From contig CAZRTJ010000009.1 of NCBI GenBank assembly GCA_964602985.1, forward strand, positions 1 through 64,000: DNA of 64,000 bases, written 5' to 3'. Below the pieces are notes generated by a model. The model was given only the letters and a program-made list of their open reading frames with translations. It did no database searches and was not told where the DNA came from. This stretch comes from CAYZJB01 sp964602985 (GTDB taxonomy: Bacteria > CLD3 > SB21). The position numbers and the translations under genes are program-made. How positions within the stretch are numbered: the stretch's first letter is position 1; each line of letters opens with the position of its first letter. Below, piece by piece: positions 35,001 through 44,018 of the stretch.

Positions 35001-35214
35001 GAATCACCACAGTCGAATGTCCGTCATACCGGAGAAGGCCCTCGTCGGTCCCCAACCACGCAAATCCAAGGCGATCATGGACGATGCGCGTCACCGAACT
35101 CACCGGTAATCCTTGTTCAGACGTGAACCGCCACGAACGAAAGGAAACTTGCGCCTCGGTTGCGGTCCACGCAAGACAAAGAGAGACTGAGACTCCAAGA
35201 AGGTATTTGAACAT
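32020..35214 (-). CDS. Two-propeller sensor histidine kinase (HTCS-like)
   Basis: 1064 residues from the ATG at 35214; the upstream open frame has no signal peptide. The signal peptide ends ATEA, then QVSFRSWRF. Fourteen Reg_prop repeats (each with a GxxWxGT-like turn, such as GNLWVGTEYGLNWL) fill about residues 40-650, forming two seven-blade propellers. A Y_Y_Y domain and a membrane segment follow, then a HisKA_3 domain with phospho-His H877 (REIHDELGSQL) and an ATPase domain (ALDNGRGI...GLIGIRERL). It senses an extracellular ligand, probably a polysaccharide or nutrient, and phosphorylates the NarL partner. Confidence 0.95.
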   Translation of the reverse strand: MFKYLLGVSVSLCLAWTATEAQVSFRSWRFTSEQGLPVSSVTRIVHDRLGFAWLGTDEGLLRYDGHSTVVIRHRAFDSTSLSDNTITALALDSSGNLWVGTEYGLNWLNTSTREARAFYHDASEPNSIPHHLITGIVVDTAGKVWVGTEGGLCQWDEKIQGFRNIGVKRLSDTGPLQVRCLYVSHSGVVWVGSRREGVLTYNSSLDMLEPVLSARNEMPLPTVWDIDEDAAGNMWMGSPYGLWRLDVGSGVWTQWRPDGKTGISHERVRTVRVDLRGFVWAGTTAGGINCFDPKTERWYNYRTQPLDARTFRVEPIHDIVLDASGLLWVGSETAGVILIDPGDEGFGTVVRQRVNPHSIGGDVVRCFLVDQTGTLWIGTDEGLDRLDPVTGGFRHYTTATHRLADNQIRALHQDEHGFIWIGTEIAGMMRLNPTTDEVVHYPNTGVYGKEGLVGSRVYAFLEDRERDELWIATFRGGLNRLDLKTGDFSHFEAASHVPGNINDVYTLVEDRQGLIWLGSRRDGLYTFDKRTERFGYFRHDPHDPTSISDNRIRILHEDKNGRLWIGTASGLNRFENGRFVRYGPTHGLPETDIQGILNDETGHLWISTAHGLLRMDLRTGMVRHFSAQDGLHNDRFERGACYKASDGTMFFGGLGGYTYFRSNRIGFNSTPPRVVLTNFRVADRDLPLSADPNSLEVIELEHDQNFFSFEFTALNFRSPDKNLYAYRLEGVDDSWNYARDRRVANYTNIAPGKYQFHVKAANSDGVWNETGKKVSVWIHPPWWATWWFRLVMGLLIVVTAFWIHRIRIRQIAERNRRLERVVRERTRELLVKSQEVAVARDKLEIKVAERTMQLQNLSDRLQVIREDERHHLSREIHDELGSQLTALKMEIGLLGPDANGEQTQSLAKMTDEAIRTVQRISKELRPAILDDLGLGDALIWQIEEFAKRSQIRCDSDIDPEIHLPPNLAIVVFRIFQEILTNVSRHSGADELRIRVDLTGDEFRLIALDNGRGITQDEFDDPKSLGLIGIRERLRPWNGSFVAHSFGRGTRVEIKIKILPEWWDS

Positions 35215-35322
35215 GCTACGCTCGCTGTTGCAATGTAAACCGCAAAGGAATTGGAAGTCAAGAACTTGTCTTTCATGAGGAAATTGCCAATCTTCGACGG
35301 CGAGCACCCTGATTTGGAGGCC

Positions 35323-38079
35323 ATGTCTTTTCTTAAACAGTTGCTGGGAGCGTGGATCAGTTGTTGCGCAGTCGTTTCTCAGGAAGCAGACTTGCGCGGG
35401 GCTGTCGCCGATCTCAAGACCGGACGACCTCTGGCAGGTGTTAACATCCGGCTGACCAACACCCGATACGGAGCGGTAACGAAACCCGACGGAAGCTTTG
35501 TCATTCGACGCCTTCCCCCAGGATCGTACAAATTGCAAGCGTCCTTCATCGGATACGAAACAGCCGAAGCAGGAATCACGATGGCCGGCAATTCCTCCGT
35601 TGAGATTGGAACTCTCTACCTGAAATCAAAACCGCTGTTCCTGCCGGGGGTACTCATCGAGGGACATACGGACATCCATGCGTACGCGCTGGCCAAACAG
35701 CGTCAGGCGGATGTGTGGCAGTCTGTGACTACGGCGGACATGATTCGTTCCTTTCCGGATGTGTCCGCCTCGGAATCGCTGCAACGCCTGCCGGGGATCT
35801 CGGTCATCCGAGATCAAGGGGAAGGTCGCTACGCACTGCTCCGCGGGCTGGAACCGCAGATGACGAACATCCTCGTGAACGGCGAAAAGATCAGTACCGG
35901 AGACATCAATACCCGACGGGTTCCGCTGAACATCATACCCTCCAGCGCACTGTCGGAGATCGAAGTAAACAAGAGCCTCATGCCGGACATGGACGCCGAC
36001 GCGATCGCAGGAAGCATCAATCTGATCCCGAAGAGTGCATTTGATCGATCGTATGCACGCATGGGCAGCCTCGCGGGTGGATTCAATCAACTTCGCGGGA
36101 ACGGCATCGTAGACGCGCAGGGGTCTGTGGCCTCCGTTCTTGGACAAAAGCATGGACTGCTGGCGTATGCATCCGTGTATCAAACTCTTCGCGGGTCGGA
36201 CGACATTGAGATGATCTGGGGTCGCCGCGATGTGGGAAGCGGTCCGCAGTACTGGATTAAGAATCAGGAACTTCGCGAATACCTGTCTGATCGGACCACC
36301 TATGGGATCGGACTGAGTTGGGATTATCGGATTTCTTCTGAATCCTCCTTATATGCGCGGGTGTTGTACAATCGTTTTCATGACGACTATGTGCGACGGC
36401 GAATCCGTCTCCGCTACGACACGGGAACCCTCCTGTCGCTGAACGATACGTCGGCGGTATTCCAGAACAACCGGGTCGAACGCGAAACGAAGGTCAACAA
36501 GTTCCGCCAGTCCCTCACTGCATTGCAGTTGGGTGGGCGGCATGCGTGGAACCGTCTGGCCGTCGACGGACGACTTTCTTTTTCGCGCGGCGTCGAGTGG
36601 CAGCCGTATCGCAGGGACATCACCTTCCGCTTGTCCAACGTCAATCTGCGTTACAATCTGGACGAACGAAATTTTCCCCAGTATGCCGTCACCAACGGCC
36701 TCGACATTCACGATCCCGCCAATTATCGAATCCGGACATTGTTCTTCGAGGACTACACGGTAACGGAAAAGGATGCTGCGGCTTCCGGAAATTTCCAATG
36801 GACGCCCGGACATGAGACTCGCCTGGAGTTCCTGAAAGGCGGTTTCAAATTCCGCCGCAAACAGCGTGATCGCGAGAGCTACCGACCGCGCTACGACAGC
36901 TATGCGGGTCCGATTTTCACCATGGACCAGGTGCGCGAGTCATACGAAATACAGGACTTCCTCAAGGACCGATACATGTTTGGACCCTCGGCCGGTCCTG
37001 CAGAGACAGACGCATTTCTCCAGAATAATTTTTCTAATTTTGTCTTCAACCCCGGCGGGACGCGCATTGAAGATGATCCCAAGACGTACGATGCGAATGA
37101 AACCGTGGTGGCCGGGTATGCGATGGCCTCCTGGCGATTCGGCGACTGGCGTCTGATTCCGGGCCTGCGCGTGGAAAAGACCTACCTCAACTATCGCGGA
37201 AACGAAGTCCTCGTCGACGGCGCTGGACAGTATGACACCACGATCGCTAAGAAGGGACACTTTGAATATTATTACTTTTTCCCGGGTCTGCACGCGCAGG
37301 TCGAGCCCTCCCGTCAGGCGAAGATCCGTCTCTCCGCTACGCGAAGCCTTTCTCGTCCGGATTATTATGACCTTGTCCCCTATCGGTTCATTGAAGTCGA
37401 TGAAGGACAGATGTCGTACGGCAATCCCCTCCTGCGACCTGCTCTTTCGACCAATCTCGATGCAAGCGTGGACTACTATCTGGACCCGTCGGGACTCTAT
37501 TCGGCGGGAGTGTTTTACAAACGGATCCGACGCTTCATTGTCCCACGGAACTTCGTCGAGACGACGGGACCGTTCGCCGGCTTTCAGGTGTTCGAGAAAA
37601 TCAATGGAAAGCGTGCGACGGTGTGGGGCATGGAATTTTCCGTCCAACGCCGATTCACGGAACTTCCCGGCCTGCTGGCTGGACTGGGTGTGATGGCCGG
37701 CTACACGTACGCCCAATCCTCAGCACATCTCAGGGATTCGACGGAGGCACAAAGCCTGCCCGGTCAATCGGATCACACGTGGAATGCGTCCGCGCTGTAC
37801 GACTGGCGCCGATTTTCTGCGCGTCTGTCTGCCGCGTATCACTCCGACTTTTTGTATCAGGTGAACACAGGCGATCCGGCTCTCGATGTGTATTTCGGAT
37901 CTCACTTTCAACTGGACATTGCCGCATCGTACCGCGTCACGACCTGGCTCACCGCCTATGCGGATGCCGTCAACCTCACCAATGCGCCGCTCGTGACGTA
38001 TGCGGGAACATCCAGGCAGAAGACCCAACAGGAGTTTTACTCCTGGTGGACGCATGCGGGATTCCGCTTCCATTTCTGA
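35323..38079 (+). CDS. TonB-dependent outer-membrane receptor
   Basis: 918 residues from the ATG at 35323, chosen because the signal peptide (ends AVVS, followed by QEADLRGAVADL) begins there. A carboxypeptidase-D regulatory-like domain (about 20-110) precedes the plug (SLQRLPGISVIRDQGEGRYALLRGLEPQM) and a 22-strand barrel that ends WWTHAGFRFHF. It imports a large or scarce ligand using TonB energy. The gene diverges from the two-propeller kinase by 108 bases, so a ligand-regulated uptake module is likely. A SusD-type partner is absent. Confidence 0.94.
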   Translation: MSFLKQLLGAWISCCAVVSQEADLRGAVADLKTGRPLAGVNIRLTNTRYGAVTKPDGSFVIRRLPPGSYKLQASFIGYETAEAGITMAGNSSVEIGTLYLKSKPLFLPGVLIEGHTDIHAYALAKQRQADVWQSVTTADMIRSFPDVSASESLQRLPGISVIRDQGEGRYALLRGLEPQMTNILVNGEKISTGDINTRRVPLNIIPSSALSEIEVNKSLMPDMDADAIAGSINLIPKSAFDRSYARMGSLAGGFNQLRGNGIVDAQGSVASVLGQKHGLLAYASVYQTLRGSDDIEMIWGRRDVGSGPQYWIKNQELREYLSDRTTYGIGLSWDYRISSESSLYARVLYNRFHDDYVRRRIRLRYDTGTLLSLNDTSAVFQNNRVERETKVNKFRQSLTALQLGGRHAWNRLAVDGRLSFSRGVEWQPYRRDITFRLSNVNLRYNLDERNFPQYAVTNGLDIHDPANYRIRTLFFEDYTVTEKDAAASGNFQWTPGHETRLEFLKGGFKFRRKQRDRESYRPRYDSYAGPIFTMDQVRESYEIQDFLKDRYMFGPSAGPAETDAFLQNNFSNFVFNPGGTRIEDDPKTYDANETVVAGYAMASWRFGDWRLIPGLRVEKTYLNYRGNEVLVDGAGQYDTTIAKKGHFEYYYFFPGLHAQVEPSRQAKIRLSATRSLSRPDYYDLVPYRFIEVDEGQMSYGNPLLRPALSTNLDASVDYYLDPSGLYSAGVFYKRIRRFIVPRNFVETTGPFAGFQVFEKINGKRATVWGMEFSVQRRFTELPGLLAGLGVMAGYTYAQSSAHLRDSTEAQSLPGQSDHTWNASALYDWRRFSARLSAAYHSDFLYQVNTGDPALDVYFGSHFQLDIAASYRVTTWLTAYADAVNLTNAPLVTYAGTSRQKTQQEFYSWWTHAGFRFHF

Positions 38080-38081
38080 GT

Positions 38082-39092
38082 ATGATCCGCATCGCTCATC
38101 CCGAATTCTTCTTCCTGTTGCTTGTGATCCCGATCCTGCTTGCCGGGTATTACCTGCGTGCCAGACTGCGGCGTCAACGAATCCTCCGGCTTGGCGAACC
38201 TCGTTTGGTCGAACATTTCATGCGGTCGTTTGAACGGAAAACCTTTTGGTGGCGCCAAGCAGCGATTGTACTGGCCCTTGTCGTCGCTACCTGTTCGCTT
38301 GCCGGATTCGAAATGGGAACGCGTTACGAAGAGGTCACGCTAGAGGGCCTGGACATGGTGATGGCATTGGATGTCTCCTTTTCGATGAATGCGGAGGACG
38401 TTCAGCCCAGTCGATTGGCCAAGGCCAAACGCGCGATCCATCGACTGCTCGACCGTCTGGGTGGAGACCGTGTGGCGCTTGTTGTCTTTGCAGGTGGCAG
38501 TTACATCCAATGCCCCATGACCACGGACTATGCGGCCATTCGAATGCTCCTGGACGCGACGGATATGACGAGTTTGACGTCAGGCGGCAGCAATCTGGGC
38601 GGAGCGATGGAAACCGCATTGTCTGCTTTTCCGAAGGGCGAGGGAGAAACCCAGGCCGACCGCGTCATCCTCCTGTTCAGTGACGGCGAGGACCACGAGC
38701 CCGATTACGATGATGAAGTGGATCGCTGTCGGGATGAAAAAATTCGGGTGTTCACGGTTGGCGTGGGGACGCGAGAGGGCTCGCCCATCCCCTTGCTGGA
38801 TGAGAACGGCCAGGCCAGGGACTTCAAGAAAGAAGATGGCAATGTCGTCATCACGCGATTGGAAGACACCCACCTCCGTGAAATCTCAGAAAAGACGGAG
38901 GGCCAATTTCTGACACTCTCGACCGGAGAGGAAGAAATCGACGAACTTGTGAGGGCCATTTCGGGGCTGACGCGGACCGGAGCCAAGCAGTTTCAATTCA
39001 CCGCTTTTGAAGATCGTTTTCAGATTTTTCTGGTTGTTTCCTTGATTTGCCTGACCTTGGAAATGGGCGTGCGAGGTCGTCGCCATGATTGA
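38082..39092 (+). CDS. batB: VWA-domain membrane protein BatB-like
   Basis: 336 residues, starting two bases after the TonB receptor stop. Two N-terminal membrane segments (about 8-22 and 58-75) lead to a von Willebrand A domain whose metal site is DVSFS (D97, S99, S101) with NLGG and FSDGEDHE. A C-terminal membrane segment ends the protein. BatB works with BatA in envelope homeostasis and aerotolerance; the usual MoxR and DUF58 partners are not in the window. It overlaps batA by eight bases. Confidence 0.92.
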   Translation: MIRIAHPEFFFLLLVIPILLAGYYLRARLRRQRILRLGEPRLVEHFMRSFERKTFWWRQAAIVLALVVATCSLAGFEMGTRYEEVTLEGLDMVMALDVSFSMNAEDVQPSRLAKAKRAIHRLLDRLGGDRVALVVFAGGSYIQCPMTTDYAAIRMLLDATDMTSLTSGGSNLGGAMETALSAFPKGEGETQADRVILLFSDGEDHEPDYDDEVDRCRDEKIRVFTVGVGTREGSPIPLLDENGQARDFKKEDGNVVITRLEDTHLREISEKTEGQFLTLSTGEEEIDELVRAISGLTRTGAKQFQFTAFEDRFQIFLVVSLICLTLEMGVRGRRHD

Positions 39093-40074
39093 GTTCGCTT
39101 CCCCGTGGTGGTTTGCCGCGGCCGGACTGTTGCCGCTGATGCTGCTGTACCGTCGACTTCGACGATTCAGACCGCCCACGCTGATTCATGCCACCGCATC
39201 CGATTTTGCAAATCTCCCCAAGACACTTCGTCAGCGTGTGTCTCCGGCGCTGACCGTCCTGAAGTACGCCGCCTTTGCACTGCTCGTGACCGGCATGGCC
39301 CGACCCAGGATTCGGGATACGCAATCCAAGATCACGGCGGAGGGTATCGATATCATGCTGTCGATCGACATCTCGCGAAGCATGTTGATCGAGGACATGG
39401 GAAAACTGAACCGCCTGGAGGCGGCCAAAGTGGTCGCGGAGAACTTCGTACGCGGCAGGCAATCGGATCGGGTCGGTCTGGTCGCATTTGCGGGGGAGAG
39501 TTTCACGCAGTGTCCGTTGACCGTCGATTACGACATCCTGATTCGGTTCATCCGGCAGTTGCAAACCGGAATGGTCGAAGATGGCACGGCGATCGGTATG
39601 GGTCTCATCAATGCCATCACACGCTTGCGGCAGAGTGAAGCCCGGAGCAAGGTGATCATCCTGCTCACCGACGGTCAGAACAATCGCGGTGAAATCGACC
39701 CGATCACCGCCTCGCAATTGGCACAGGCGTTGGGGATCCGTGTGTATACCGTCGCCGCCGGACAGGATGGGATCGCGCGCATCCCTGTGGACGATCCCTT
39801 TTTTGGAAGGCAATATGTCACGGCCGAAGTAAAGATCGACGAAGAGACTCTCAAACAAATCGCGGCCACCACCGGCGGGCTGTATTTCCGCGCGACCAAC
39901 CAGCAGATGCTGGAACAGATTTACGATCAAATTTCCAATTTGGAAAAGACGAGAGTGGAAGTGAAAACGTACCTGCGGTACAAGGAAATGTATCGTTTTT
40001 TTGTCCTCCCGGCGATCATCTGCCTGTGTGTGTATCTGATGGCAACTCACTTGTGGCTGGCCAGACTCCCATGA
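39085..40074 (+). CDS. batA: VWA-domain membrane protein BatA-like
   Basis: 329 residues. Two N-terminal membrane segments, then a VWA domain with the MIDAS motif DISRS (D95, S97, S99) and the family phrases SDRVGLVAFAGESFTQCPLTVDY and LLTDGQNNRGEI, which match BatA better than its neighbour. A terminal membrane segment follows. The order batB-batA is reversed relative to the usual MoxR-DUF58-batA-batB operon. The ATG of tilS overlaps its stop (40071-40074). Confidence 0.92.
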   Translation: MIEFASPWWFAAAGLLPLMLLYRRLRRFRPPTLIHATASDFANLPKTLRQRVSPALTVLKYAAFALLVTGMARPRIRDTQSKITAEGIDIMLSIDISRSMLIEDMGKLNRLEAAKVVAENFVRGRQSDRVGLVAFAGESFTQCPLTVDYDILIRFIRQLQTGMVEDGTAIGMGLINAITRLRQSEARSKVIILLTDGQNNRGEIDPITASQLAQALGIRVYTVAAGQDGIARIPVDDPFFGRQYVTAEVKIDEETLKQIAATTGGLYFRATNQQMLEQIYDQISNLEKTRVEVKTYLRYKEMYRFFVLPAIICLCVYLMATHLWLARLP

Positions 40075-41477
40075 AATACTCTGCCGATCTTTTCGAATCC
40101 CGTTTTACACACCGTCACCGCAACGCAAGTTGGTTTGCGGACGGCTCACGCTTGTTGCTGGCTGTTTCGGGAGGTCGCGACAGCATGGCGATGCTGCACT
40201 TGTTCCTGCGGCTCGGCCGCGATCGCAACTGGCGACTGGCCGTGGCTCATTTCCATCACGGGCTTCGGGGTCGGTCCGCCGATGCGGACGCGAAATTCGT
40301 GCGGACATTCTGCCTGCGCCACGCCATCCCGTACTACGAAGGCCATGGAGATGCGCGCGCCCTGGCCATCGCCGAGAAGCGGTCGCTGGAGGAATCCGCG
40401 CGTACACTGCGGTATGCGTTTCTCGAGAAAACAGCGGCGCGCTGCCGGTACGCGTACATCTGCACGGCGCATCACCTGTCGGATCAGGCGGAAACCGTGA
40501 TCATGCGCATCGTGAAAGGAACCGGCTTGCGCGGACTGTTCGGAATTCGTGCGGTCCGGAAGAAGATCATTCGACCCCTGCTGACGTTTTCCTCCCACGA
40601 ACTCGCATCTTACGCACGCGAGCGCAAGGTCCGGTTCCGGACGGATCGGAGCAATTCCGATGAGACCTTCCTGCGCAACAAGATCCGCAGAAGAGTCATG
40701 CCCATGCTCCGCTCGGTGGACCCGAGAGTGGAAGATCACCTGGGTCAACTCGCATGGATTGCGGGATCCGCACACGATGCGCTCCTTCAGTGGGCGGAAG
40801 GATACGTTCGGCCACGCCTCACGAAGAGGAAGATTGTTCTTGAAATTCCCTCCCTGAGAAACTACTTTTTTTCGCAGGTTGCGTTGGTGCTCGAAATTGT
40901 CATACAAAGACTCTCCAAAGGCCCCGTTCGTTTACAGTTCTCGGACTATGAAAACCTGTGGGACTTGATCCAAAACCAGGAGACCGATCGTCGCGTCCTC
41001 ATTGAAAATATCGAATGCCGCCGGGATCGCCAGCGTCTGGTCATCTCCAGGCGCAATCGTCAGCGTTTTGTGGCTTCGCGACGTGTCGTGCCGGGAAACG
41101 CCTATGCGTGGCACGGTATGACATTCACAAGCCGGGTGTCCAGCCTGCGGGAATTTCGTTCGCAGAAGGCCGCAGGCGGCGCGGTCGAATTTTTCGACGC
41201 GGACAGGATTGATGGAAGTTTGCGCCTCCGACCGTGGAAGGATGGTGATCGATTTTATCCGCTCGGAATGCGGGGGAGCAAGCTGGTAAGCGATGTTCTC
41301 ACAGAACGCAAAGTTTCTGCCGAACGCAAGTCCCGGACGATGATCCTCGCGGAACGACGTGGCAAAGAGGAGCGGATCGTATGGGTATGCGGATATCGAA
41401 TGGATGATCGGTACAAGATCCAACTGTCTACGAAATCTGTATTGCGATGCGAGTTTGGCGATGAGCAAATTGATTAA
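40071..41477 (+). CDS. tilS: tRNA(Ile)-lysidine synthetase
   Basis: 468 residues from the ATG at 40071. The PP-loop SGGRDS (33-38) binds ATP; the next motif HHGLRGRSADAD and the RNA-binding part are family-typical. TilS puts lysidine on the CAU anticodon of tRNA-Ile so that it reads AUA; it is essential in most bacteria. Its end overlaps hpt by 17 bases. The order tilS-hpt-ftsH is conserved in many bacteria. Confidence 0.95.
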   Translation: MKYSADLFESRFTHRHRNASWFADGSRLLLAVSGGRDSMAMLHLFLRLGRDRNWRLAVAHFHHGLRGRSADADAKFVRTFCLRHAIPYYEGHGDARALAIAEKRSLEESARTLRYAFLEKTAARCRYAYICTAHHLSDQAETVIMRIVKGTGLRGLFGIRAVRKKIIRPLLTFSSHELASYARERKVRFRTDRSNSDETFLRNKIRRRVMPMLRSVDPRVEDHLGQLAWIAGSAHDALLQWAEGYVRPRLTKRKIVLEIPSLRNYFFSQVALVLEIVIQRLSKGPVRLQFSDYENLWDLIQNQETDRRVLIENIECRRDRQRLVISRRNRQRFVASRRVVPGNAYAWHGMTFTSRVSSLREFRSQKAAGGAVEFFDADRIDGSLRLRPWKDGDRFYPLGMRGSKLVSDVLTERKVSAERKSRTMILAERRGKEERIVWVCGYRMDDRYKIQLSTKSVLRCEFGDEQID

Positions 41478-42006
41478 AGCCGACGGATACACGTTTGAAG
41501 TCATGCTGACGGAGGATCAGATCCATGGTGCAGTGAGCCGTCTGGGGGCGGAATTGACCCGGGACTATCGCGATCGACGACCTGTCTTCCTCGGGGTGCT
41601 GAACGGCTCGTTTCTGTTCATCGCCGACCTTGTGCGAGAATTCGATGCGGATTGTCAGATCGATTTTCTAAAAATCGGTTCGTACGGTCAGGGGATGCAG
41701 TCCTCTGGCGAGGTCCGATTGGACAAGGACCTGTCGATGTCCATAGAGGGACGCCATGTCATCGTCGTCGAGGACATCATCGACAGCGGGATTTCGGTCA
41801 CATTTATTCGCCAGCACATACAGAAGTCGAAGCCTGCATCGATTCGATTTGCGACGCTGTTGTTGAAAAAAGAGAAAGCACGGGTGGACTTCCCCATCGA
41901 TTACGTGGGGTTTGAGATCGGCAATGAGTTTGTCATCGGTTATGGACTGGATTACGCACAGCAGTTTCGCCATCTGAAAGACATCTACGTTACAAAGGAC
42001 GCCTGA
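41461..42006 (+). CDS. hpt: Hypoxanthine phosphoribosyltransferase
   Basis: 181 residues, standard size. The PRPP-binding signature IVVEDIIDSG holds E104 and D105; the flexible-loop region KIGSYGQGMQSSGEV and the substrate region PIDYVGFEIGNEFVIGYGLDY follow. It salvages hypoxanthine and guanine to nucleotides. It overlaps tilS by 17 bases and precedes ftsH by four. Confidence 0.96.
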   Translation: MSKLIKADGYTFEVMLTEDQIHGAVSRLGAELTRDYRDRRPVFLGVLNGSFLFIADLVREFDADCQIDFLKIGSYGQGMQSSGEVRLDKDLSMSIEGRHVIVVEDIIDSGISVTFIRQHIQKSKPASIRFATLLLKKEKARVDFPIDYVGFEIGNEFVIGYGLDYAQQFRHLKDIYVTKDA

Positions 42007-42010
42007 GATC

Positions 42011-43963
42011 ATGGACAATCGAACGGATTCCAAACCTCCGAAACGTTCCCCCCGACGCTCCCCCGATGGAGGCGGCAATTTCAAGAACAACCTCGGGACG
42101 TTTTTTATCTGGCTGGGGATCTTTATCGCCTTTTTCTTTTTGTATCAAATGTTGTCCGGATCATCGGATCGCTTGGTTGAACTCACGTTTTCGGAATACC
42201 AGCTCCTCTTGGAAACCGATCAGATCAATCGCATCCACATTCAGGAAAATGAGATGCGTGCGGATCTCAAAGAAGAGGTCACGCGGCCCGGGACGGATGG
42301 GAAAACGGTTCGATTCCAGCAATTTCGCATCTTTGTGCCTTTCGTGGACAGCAAGATGCTCGACGATTGGAAGAACCGCGGAATTGGCGTCGAGTTTTCT
42401 CCCAAGGGTACGGATTTTTCGACGATCCTGATACAGATGCTTCCCTGGCTCGTGGCGATCGGTATTTTTGTTTTTATTTTGCGTCGAATGCAGGGCGGAG
42501 GGACCGGCGCACGCAATATTTTTACCTTTGGCAAGAGCCGGGCCAAAATGACCAATGAAAAGGAAACAAAGATTCTTTTTGCGGACGTAGCCGGATGCGA
42601 GGAAGCCAAGCAGGAGTTGTCCGAGATCGTCGATTTTCTGAAAGAGCCGGAGAAATACACCAAGCTTGGTGGCCGCATCCCGAAGGGCGCACTTCTGCTG
42701 GGACCTCCGGGCACCGGAAAGACGCTATTGGCTCGTGCCGTGGCAGGTGAAGCCGGTGTCCCCTTCTTCAGCATCAGCGGCGCGGATTTTGTGGAAATGT
42801 TCGTCGGCGTGGGCGCGTCGCGTGTCCGTGATCTGTTTGATCAGGCAAAGAAGAGCAGCCCATGCATCATCTTCATCGACGAGATCGATGCCGTGGGGCG
42901 TTCGCGAGGCGCGGGTCTCGGGGGCGGACACGACGAACGCGAGCAGACGCTGAATCAGCTGTTGGTCGAGATGGACGGTTTTGACGCCAACGAGGGAATC
43001 ATCATTCTGGCCGCTACCAATCGGCCCGACATTCTCGATTCGGCCTTGCTTCGCCCCGGACGATTTGACCGACAGGTGGTCGTGGATCAACCGGACGTCA
43101 GAGGTCGCGAGGAAATTCTACGCATCCACACCCGGAAGATCCACCTGAGCGAAGACGTCAAATTGGAGAAGATTGCGAAGGGAACGCCCGGCCTCAGCGG
43201 CGCCGATCTCGAAAATCTGGTTAACGAGGCGGCCCTTCTGGCCGCACGGCGGAACTCCACCCGCGTGGAGAATATCGACTTCGAAAACGCGAAGGACAAA
43301 GTCATGATGGGCGTCGAGCGCAAGAGCATGGTACTGTCGGAGCGTGAGAAACAGATGGTCGCCTATCACGAGGCCGGACATGCGCTCGTGGCCCGACTCC
43401 TCCCCGACTCCGATCCGGTACACAAAGTCACGATTATTCCCCGCGGTCGCGCGCTGGGATTGACGCACTATCTCCCGACTGACGACCGTCACATGTATTC
43501 GAAGAGCTATATCCAAACCACACTCGTCCACCTCATGGGCGGTCGCGCGGCAGAGAAGATCATTTTCGATCATTTCACCACGGGAGCGGGCAACGACATC
43601 GAACGGGCGACGAGCCTCGCCCGCAAGATGGTCTGCGAATGGGGCATGAGCGACATCCTGGGTCCGGTGGCGTTCGGAAAGAAAGACGAAGAAGTTTTTC
43701 TGGGACGAGAAATTGCCACGTCCAAAGACTACAGCGACGACACCGCGGTCGTGATCGACAAGGAGATTCAGAAAATCGTTCGAGATGCGGAATCCCGCGC
43801 CGAGGATCTCTTGCGCCGGGAAATTGATAAGCTTCATGGGATCGCGCGAGCGCTGGTGGAGAGGGAGACGTTGGACACGGATGATCTGGACGCAATTATG
43901 AAGGGCGCTGATCTAAAGGCCATTGACAGTGTCCGGGAGCCTGCTCCCGTCACCATCCCGTAG
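42011..43963 (+). CDS. ftsH: ATP-dependent membrane zinc protease FtsH
   Basis: 650 residues. Two membrane segments (about 30-50 and 140-160) flank a small periplasmic domain; the AAA+ part has Walker A GPPGTGKT (231-238), Walker B IIFIDEIDAVG and the second region of homology (RPDILDSALLRPGRFDRQ). The zinc site HEAGH is at 453-457 with the third ligand in the following helical domain. It degrades unneeded membrane and soluble proteins. It starts four bases after hpt, and a poor spacer separates it from the next gene. Confidence 0.97.
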   Translation: MDNRTDSKPPKRSPRRSPDGGGNFKNNLGTFFIWLGIFIAFFFLYQMLSGSSDRLVELTFSEYQLLLETDQINRIHIQENEMRADLKEEVTRPGTDGKTVRFQQFRIFVPFVDSKMLDDWKNRGIGVEFSPKGTDFSTILIQMLPWLVAIGIFVFILRRMQGGGTGARNIFTFGKSRAKMTNEKETKILFADVAGCEEAKQELSEIVDFLKEPEKYTKLGGRIPKGALLLGPPGTGKTLLARAVAGEAGVPFFSISGADFVEMFVGVGASRVRDLFDQAKKSSPCIIFIDEIDAVGRSRGAGLGGGHDEREQTLNQLLVEMDGFDANEGIIILAATNRPDILDSALLRPGRFDRQVVVDQPDVRGREEILRIHTRKIHLSEDVKLEKIAKGTPGLSGADLENLVNEAALLAARRNSTRVENIDFENAKDKVMMGVERKSMVLSEREKQMVAYHEAGHALVARLLPDSDPVHKVTIIPRGRALGLTHYLPTDDRHMYSKSYIQTTLVHLMGGRAAEKIIFDHFTTGAGNDIERATSLARKMVCEWGMSDILGPVAFGKKDEEVFLGREIATSKDYSDDTAVVIDKEIQKIVRDAESRAEDLLRREIDKLHGIARALVERETLDTDDLDAIMKGADLKAIDSVREPAPVTIP

Positions 43964-44018
43964 GCGACGATCGCCCATATTCTCCCGCTCCGGTAGGTAA
44001 AATGAATGGAACGACACG

